Below are positions 59,766 to 64,000 of a DNA stretch of 64,000 bases, piece by piece. This stretch comes from Paenibacillus paeoniae (GTDB taxonomy: Bacteria; Bacillota; Bacilli; Paenibacillales; Paenibacillaceae): the NCBI RefSeq assembly GCF_003388735.1, contig NZ_QUBQ01000004.1, forward strand, positions 62,001-126,000, given 5' to 3'. Position numbers and translations under genes: made by a program. Positions within the stretch are counted from its first letter, which is position 1. Every line of letters starts with the position of its first letter. The notes under the pieces are model-generated. The model saw nothing but the letters and a program-made list of their open reading frames with translations, did no database searches and was not told the DNA's origin.

Positions 59766-59934
59766 CAGAAATACCTCCTCAAGACGGACAACGCTCCTGT
59801 GCGATCCCCATTCATTTCTTGGTTGAACCGATATGGACGATCATCCAAATTATGCTATGATTACCCTATATTAAAAATTGGAGAAGATGCGAGATTCATC
59901 ATTCGCACCATTCAAGGGAGGTTCATTGCTGCAT

Positions 59935-60894
59935 ATGACTACACCTGTTGTTATTGGCATTGACGGAGGCGGCTCGCATACCCGTGTATTGGTATGTGAT
60001 CTGGAAGGACGTCAATTAGCCTATCTGAACAATCCTTGCGCTGCATCCATATATAAGGATTCTAACGCTGTTCATAACGTTCGAAACAGCATCGCAGGTG
60101 CGCTGGAGATTGCAGGTGTACGTCCCGAAGACGTACGCTGTGTCGCCGCAGGCATCGCCGGCTATGATAAACCGGAGGACCTAGCTTGGGTATCCGAGCT
60201 GACCGCGCTTCCCGGACTGCACTGCCGCAAGCTGCATGTGAATGATGCCGTTGCAGCACACGCTGGAGCATTGAGGGCCAAGCCGGGTATCGTCGCCATC
60301 TCCGGCACCGGGTCTATCATTTTGGGAATTAACGAATTGCAGGAGCAAATCCGCAACTATGACTTTCACCATTATTCGTTCAGCGCAGCGCGCTTTCTTG
60401 CTTATGACGCCATCTATGAAGTGCTTGCCGGCCATGCCGGAGCCTCGGATAAAGCGTTGGTTCAATCCATGCTCCGACACTGGGACGCAACCGATCTTCA
60501 AAAACTGGCAGTGATCGGACGCCAAGGCTTCCATTCCGACAGCATGGAACGGGATAAGCTGTTCGGACAGTTCGCCCCCATTGTTACCGAAGCAGCAGAA
60601 GGCGGCAGCGCAATTGCAATCGCCGTATGCGATCGTGCTGTTCGTCAACTCAAAGTCGGTATTGAAATGATTGGCTCCTTTTTCGAGAGCGACACAGTAG
60701 CGGTCGCCTATACCGGCAGTGTCATCAGCAGCGCTTATGTATCCAGGCTGCTGTCTGAGGGACTGACTCAGAGCAGCAATAAGCAGTACTTCCCCGTGAA
60801 GTCCGGACTGTCTCCCGTCGCGGGAGCTGTCTTGCTGGCCTATCAGGAACTGGGACTGCCGGCGCCAGAAGATACGCTGCTCGACGTCTCCTAA
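59935..60894 (+). CDS. BadF/BadG-family kinase (GlcNAc kinase-like)
   Basis: A kinase of about 319 residues: VVIGIDGGGSHTRVLVCDLEG (phosphate-1), VAAGIAGYD, AISGTGSIILG (adenosine side) and VAYTGSVISSAYVSRLL. It is closest in layout to the other two BadF-type kinases in the window, but its GGFG/GDEGS segment is replaced by YDFHHYSFSAARFLAYDAIYE, a divergence that may change substrate or activity. GGGAGG lies 13 nt before the ATG; a TTG three codons earlier would be 4 nt from it and may be the true start. It is monocistronic with a strong terminator downstream. Confidence 0.8.
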   Translation: MTTPVVIGIDGGGSHTRVLVCDLEGRQLAYLNNPCAASIYKDSNAVHNVRNSIAGALEIAGVRPEDVRCVAAGIAGYDKPEDLAWVSELTALPGLHCRKLHVNDAVAAHAGALRAKPGIVAISGTGSIILGINELQEQIRNYDFHHYSFSAARFLAYDAIYEVLAGHAGASDKALVQSMLRHWDATDLQKLAVIGRQGFHSDSMERDKLFGQFAPIVTEAAEGGSAIAIAVCDRAVRQLKVGIEMIGSFFESDTVAVAYTGSVISSAYVSRLLSEGLTQSSNKQYFPVKSGLSPVAGAVLLAYQELGLPAPEDTLLDVS

Positions 60895-60990
60895 CATCTG
60901 CACACGTCATCCTATCTTCTGTTCCGTTCTTGCTCTTTCCTACGCGACATTCATATATTGGTTTCGGTTGCGCACCGTCTGACAAGCGCA

Positions 60991-61022
60991 AAGAGGCCGA
61001 GGGGCAACCCCTCGGCCTCTTA
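60991..61022 (+). terminator. strong hairpin terminator after the BadF kinase gene
   Basis: AAGAGGCCGAGGGG and CCCCTCGGCCTCTT form a perfect 14-bp stem with a CAA loop. It lies about 100 nt after the kinase stop and directly before the tandem repeat array. Few Ts follow. Confidence 0.65.
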
Positions 61023-61049
61023 CGTATTGCTGACAGCCTGGTGCTGTCG

Positions 61050-61676
61050 GTTTTTAATTCCGCTGCACCGACTTACATGGAGTGAGCGAGCTCGGTTGCT
61101 CCATTTAAGTCGGTCACACCGACTTACTGACACTAGCGGAGCTCGGGTGCCTCATGTAAATCGGTTACACCGACTTACTGCCACTAGCGGAGCTCGCTTG
61201 CTCCATTTAGGTCGGTCACACCGACTTATTGCCGCTAGCCAAGCTCGCTTGCTCCATTTAGGTCGGTCACACCGACTTACTGCCGCTAGCCAAGCTCGCT
61301 TGCTCCTTTTAGGTCGGTCACACCGACTTACTGACACTAGCGGAGCTCGGTTGCCTCATGTAAGTCGGTTACACCGACTTACTGACACTAGCGGAGCTCG
61401 GTTGCCTCATGTAAGTCGGTCACACCGACTTACTGCCACTAGCGGAGCTCGGTTGCTCCATTTAGGTCGGTCACACCGACTTAATGCCACTAACGGAGCT
61501 CGGTTGCCTCATGTAAGTCGGTTACACCGACTTATTGCCGCTAGCCATGCTCGCTTGCTCCATTTAGGTCGGTCACACCGACTTACTGACACTGGCCAGG
61601 CACCGTTGCCCTATATAAGTCGCTGCACCGACTTATAGACACTAGTAGCACCATTGCTTCGTTAAGTTGCACCTTA
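61050..61676. repeat. array of 51-bp tandem repeats, each containing a palindrome
   Basis: The element CACCGACTTA recurs at 61066, 61117, 61168, 61219, 61270, 61321, 61372, 61423, 61474, 61525, 61576 and 61626, so the period is exactly 51 bp ten times and 50 bp at the last step. Most units contain TAAGTCGGT-N3-ACCGACTTA, a 9-bp stem with 3-nt loop, and a 30-nt linker of the type CTGCCACTAGCGGAGCTCGG plus TTGC(TCC or CTC)AT. Linkers fall into two variants. The array fills most of the space between the convergent BadF kinase and GntP genes. Function unknown. Confidence 0.92.
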
Positions 61677-63137
61677 CAGGAAGATCGCGCCTAGAATACA
61701 TACGACGATAATACCAGTAATCCCTTGAACTAAAGTAGCCATGGTTTGCGCCTTGTACGCCGTCTTCAAGTTCATGCCGGAGAACTGCGACACTACCCAG
61801 AAGTACGAATCATTGACGTGGCTGACCGCCATCGATCCCGCGCCAATCGCCATCACCGTCAAAATTTGTCCAATTGGCACCGAACCCATCATCTCCATCA
61901 ATCCGAGGGATGGCATCAATGGGTACATAATCGTCGACGTAATGATCAGCGCCGCTGTCGTGCTGCCTTGCGCCGTCTTCAGAATCGCAGCAATGACAAA
62001 TGCCAGTAGCAGCGCGCCCACTCCTACGAACGCTGTATTGTCCGCAACCATCGACTTCACATAATCGGCAATCGGAGTCGCTTTAATAACCGCTCCGAGC
62101 GCTCCCCCAGCGCCTGTAATCATAATGATAATAGCGGCATCGACCAAGCCCGCTCCCATCAGCTTCGTTAGATTCTCCTCATCGCGTTTCGGCAGCAATG
62201 TGAAAATTGCCAGCAGCACACCTATGAACAATGCATTGACCGGTGTGCCCAGGAACGTAAGGAGCGTATGGGCGAACCCGCTTACCAGCAGCAGCTGGTT
62301 GCCGTCGGCATCTGTCCCAATTGGCAAATTCGCAATGGAAGCCGCAGCCAGCAAAACGATTGGAACGATAATCGGGCCGAACGCAGCCCATGCCGAAGGC
62401 AATTTGCCGAACTTCTCCTTATACTCCTCAAATGTCTCAGTTGCTTCCTCTAATGTGGAAGGCAGCTTGCTCGCTACCGTCCGCGCCCAGATATGCCCCG
62501 CCAAGGCGACAGGAATTGAGACAATAATGCCAACTACAATGACCCAGAACAAACCTGCAGGACCGATGCCCACATTGGAAGCAGCCGCGATTGGACCCGG
62601 TGTCGGCGGGACAAGCGTATGCGTCGCGTACAGACCGGTGGATAAAGCTACGGAAAGAGTAACGACACTGACGCCGGTCCGCTTCGCCAAGGATTTTTTG
62701 AGCGATGACAGGATGACGTATCCGGAATCGCAAAATACCGGAAGCGATACAATCCAGCCGATGATTGACATCGCAATAGCAGGATGGCGGTCGCCGAGCA
62801 GTCTTAGGACAACCTCGGCCATTTTGATCGCGGCTCCAGTCTTCTCCAGCACTTTTCCGATAATGGTACCGAAAATGATAACAAGTCCAATGCTCGCAAT
62901 AATACTGCCAAAGCCGGAGGTGATCGTTGAACCGATATCGGCAATAATCGGTGCCGACTGTCCTGACAGCTTGCCAATCAAATTCGTGCCCAGCGCCAAA
63001 ATGTAAGTTGCTGCTATGATCGACATGAACGGATGTAGCTTCCACTTCGCCGTGGCAAATACGATAAAGATGATACAGGCGAACAATAGACCTACTATAA
63101 TGGGTCCTAATTGAATCACTTCTGCGCTAAGATTCAT
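61674..63137 (-). CDS. GntP-family gluconate/glycerate-type permease
   Basis: A 487-residue transporter with about 12-14 hydrophobic segments, covering the GntP family (ATAKWKLHPFMSIIAATYILALGTNL, GFGSIIASIGLVIIFGTIIG, ATHTLVPPTPGPIAAASNVG, VSHVNDSYFWVVSQFSGMN). These import gluconate or related sugar acids with protons. It is 10 nt downstream of the glycerate kinase, so D-glycerate or a precursor acid is the likely substrate (inference). Start 63137 is chosen because AGGAGG is 6 nt upstream; the ATG two codons earlier abuts the site. Confidence 0.92.
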   Translation of the reverse strand: MNLSAEVIQLGPIIVGLLFACIIFIVFATAKWKLHPFMSIIAATYILALGTNLIGKLSGQSAPIIADIGSTITSGFGSIIASIGLVIIFGTIIGKVLEKTGAAIKMAEVVLRLLGDRHPAIAMSIIGWIVSLPVFCDSGYVILSSLKKSLAKRTGVSVVTLSVALSTGLYATHTLVPPTPGPIAAASNVGIGPAGLFWVIVVGIIVSIPVALAGHIWARTVASKLPSTLEEATETFEEYKEKFGKLPSAWAAFGPIIVPIVLLAAASIANLPIGTDADGNQLLLVSGFAHTLLTFLGTPVNALFIGVLLAIFTLLPKRDEENLTKLMGAGLVDAAIIIMITGAGGALGAVIKATPIADYVKSMVADNTAFVGVGALLLAFVIAAILKTAQGSTTAALIITSTIMYPLMPSLGLMEMMGSVPIGQILTVMAIGAGSMAVSHVNDSYFWVVSQFSGMNLKTAYKAQTMATLVQGITGIIVVCILGAIFL

Positions 63138-63147
63138 ATTCATCCTC

Positions 63148-64000
63148 CTAAACTTTCGTATGAATGATTCGAATCACTTGCTCGGCCGCTTCTTCAAGCA
63201 GCGGACCCGTATGAGCCATCGCCTCCTCCAGCGTCATGGGCCGGTTCACGATGCTAAGCACCGCTGACACGCCATGCTCATATAGGGCGTCCACTCCCTC
63301 ACCCACCGAGCCTGCCAGTATAATAACGGGCACGCCATGAGATTGGGCAATCTTGGCGACACCGTATGGCGTCTTGCCGCTGACAGTTTGAGCATCAACT
63401 CGCCCTTCCCCTGTAATCACCAAGTCGGCTCCCTGCATGGACTCCTCCAGACCGACCACACGCGCCACAATGGAGACGCCGGACTCCAGCTTGCCATTCA
63501 AGAAGGCGAGAATACCACCCGCCAACCCACCTGCCGCACCCGTGCCGGGAATATGATGAATAGCCGTTCCCAGCGATTGTTCAATAACATCCGCAAAATG
63601 CTTCAAGTTCTCATCCAATTGCTTCACCATCTCCGGTGTAGCGCCCTTCTGCGGGCCGAATACAGCCGATGCTCCCTTCGGACCTATAAAGGGATTATCT
63701 ACATCGCAGGCGATAATGAACTCGCATTCTTTAAGCCTCGAATCCATACCCTCCGTCTGCACGCTATGGAGCTTCGACAACTCTCCGCCACCGAAACCAA
63801 TCTCTTCTCCATTCGCTCCGAGCAGCTTCGCCCCCAAAGCTTGCAGCATGCCTGCTCCGCCGTCATTGGTCGCGCTTCCGCCAACGGCCAATATCAATTC
63901 CCGGCAGCCTTGATCCAGTGCAGCCTTGATTAATTGGCCAAATCCGTACGTTGTCGTTTTCAGCGGATTTCGTTCATGGCTTTCGATCAGATACAAACCG
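63148..64000 (-). CDS. glxK: glycerate kinase, partial (N-terminus outside window)
   Basis: The frame is open to the right edge; about 284 of the usual 380 residues are visible. Family motifs: PLKTTTYGFGQLIKAALDQGCRELILAVGGSATNDGGAGMLQALG, ACDVDNPFIGPKGASAVFGPQKGA, GTGAAGGLAGGILAFL, DLVITGEGRVDAQTVSGKTPYGVA. It phosphorylates D-glycerate to 2- or 3-phosphoglycerate; this GlxK/GarK type usually makes 2-phosphoglycerate. It forms an operon with the GntP permease downstream. No truncation other than the window edge is visible. Confidence 0.95.
   Translation of the reverse strand, partial: GLYLIESHERNPLKTTTYGFGQLIKAALDQGCRELILAVGGSATNDGGAGMLQALGAKLLGANGEEIGFGGGELSKLHSVQTEGMDSRLKECEFIIACDVDNPFIGPKGASAVFGPQKGATPEMVKQLDENLKHFADVIEQSLGTAIHHIPGTGAAGGLAGGILAFLNGKLESGVSIVARVVGLEESMQGADLVITGEGRVDAQTVSGKTPYGVAKIAQSHGVPVIILAGSVGEGVDALYEHGVSAVLSIVNRPMTLEEAMAHTGPLLEEAAEQVIRIIHTKV

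Noticed and set aside
60958..61638. 226-codon open frame across the 51-bp repeats, and a shorter one on the other strand
   Set aside because: The frame is open because the repeat length is a multiple of three and lacks stops. It starts at TTG without a ribosome binding site, includes the upstream terminator hairpin, and its protein is a simple 17-residue repetition with Arg/His/Leu bias.
61050..61676. Possible CRISPR array (regular repeats with spacers)
   Set aside because: The 30-nt linkers are near-identical to each other instead of unique, the period includes them, and no cas genes are present apart from a distant Cas4-like domain in a helicase.
63148..64000. Glycerate kinase as a truncated pseudogene
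   Set aside because: The frame remains open to the window edge and begins inside a conserved motif, so it is cut by the window and not broken.

Overview
The window looks like a chromosomal segment of a Paenibacillus-type endospore-forming Bacillota. The evidence is a GerA-family spore germination receptor operon, T-box leaders in front of serS and trpS, a cold-inducible YdjO-type protein, strong AGGAGG-type ribosome binding sites, menaquinone genes of the futalosine pathway and a moderate GC content (my impression, about 50-53%). No tRNA, rRNA, prophage, insertion sequence or CRISPR array was recognised. Both ends cut genes: a chemoreceptor at the left and a glycerate kinase at the right.

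Layout. 0-7.3 kb: chemoreceptor tail; a BmrC/BmrD-type heterodimeric multidrug exporter behind a leader with a 23-codon ORF, hairpins and a terminator; a Cas4-like nuclease fused to an XPD/DinG-type helicase. 7.4-11.8 kb: small conserved proteins; a YidC insertase preceded by a MifM-like candidate arrest peptide and a perfect stem that sequesters the yidC ribosome binding site; an amino-acid ABC importer. 11.8-22.4 kb: serS with T-box, YceI protein, an extremely acidic small protein, membrane and hypothetical proteins, an orphan PAS histidine kinase, mqnB-mqnD, an SRPBCC-ArsR pair with a candidate operator, a beta-carbonic anhydrase.

22.5-35.9 kb is a carbohydrate/peptidoglycan-sugar island. 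A nine-gene minus-strand operon runs murQ, CUT1 ABC importer (three genes), double GNAT, PIG-L protein, NamZ-type muramidase, BadF-family (MurK-like) kinase, anmK. An RpiR regulator lies just upstream, diverging from a GH4 6-phospho-glycosidase and a second BadF-family kinase. 36-38 kb: UDG-fold protein, a 58-residue membrane protein and a thioredoxin-reductase-like flavoprotein. 38.3-45.9 kb: a seven-gene nucleoside salvage operon (BMP lipoprotein, ABC ATPase, two permeases, nucleoside hydrolase, ribokinase, second nucleoside hydrolase) next to an AraC regulator. 47-49.7 kb: an MhqO/MhqD quinone-detoxification operon and its MhqR-type repressor, each preceded by the same 18-bp palindrome. 50-56.7 kb: MATE exporter and a gerA-gerC-gerD-gerB-gerB operon. 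56.9-64 kb: T-box and trpS, two lipoproteins, a third BadF kinase, an array of 51-bp palindromic tandem repeats between convergent genes, and glycerate kinase with a GntP permease.

The most notable signals are the YidC leader (9.1-9.5 kb), the exporter leader (4.7-5.0 kb), the 51-bp palindrome array (61.05-61.68 kb) and the ABC-fed peptidoglycan-sugar operon (22.6-32.2 kb). Functional statements rest on motif reading without database searches.
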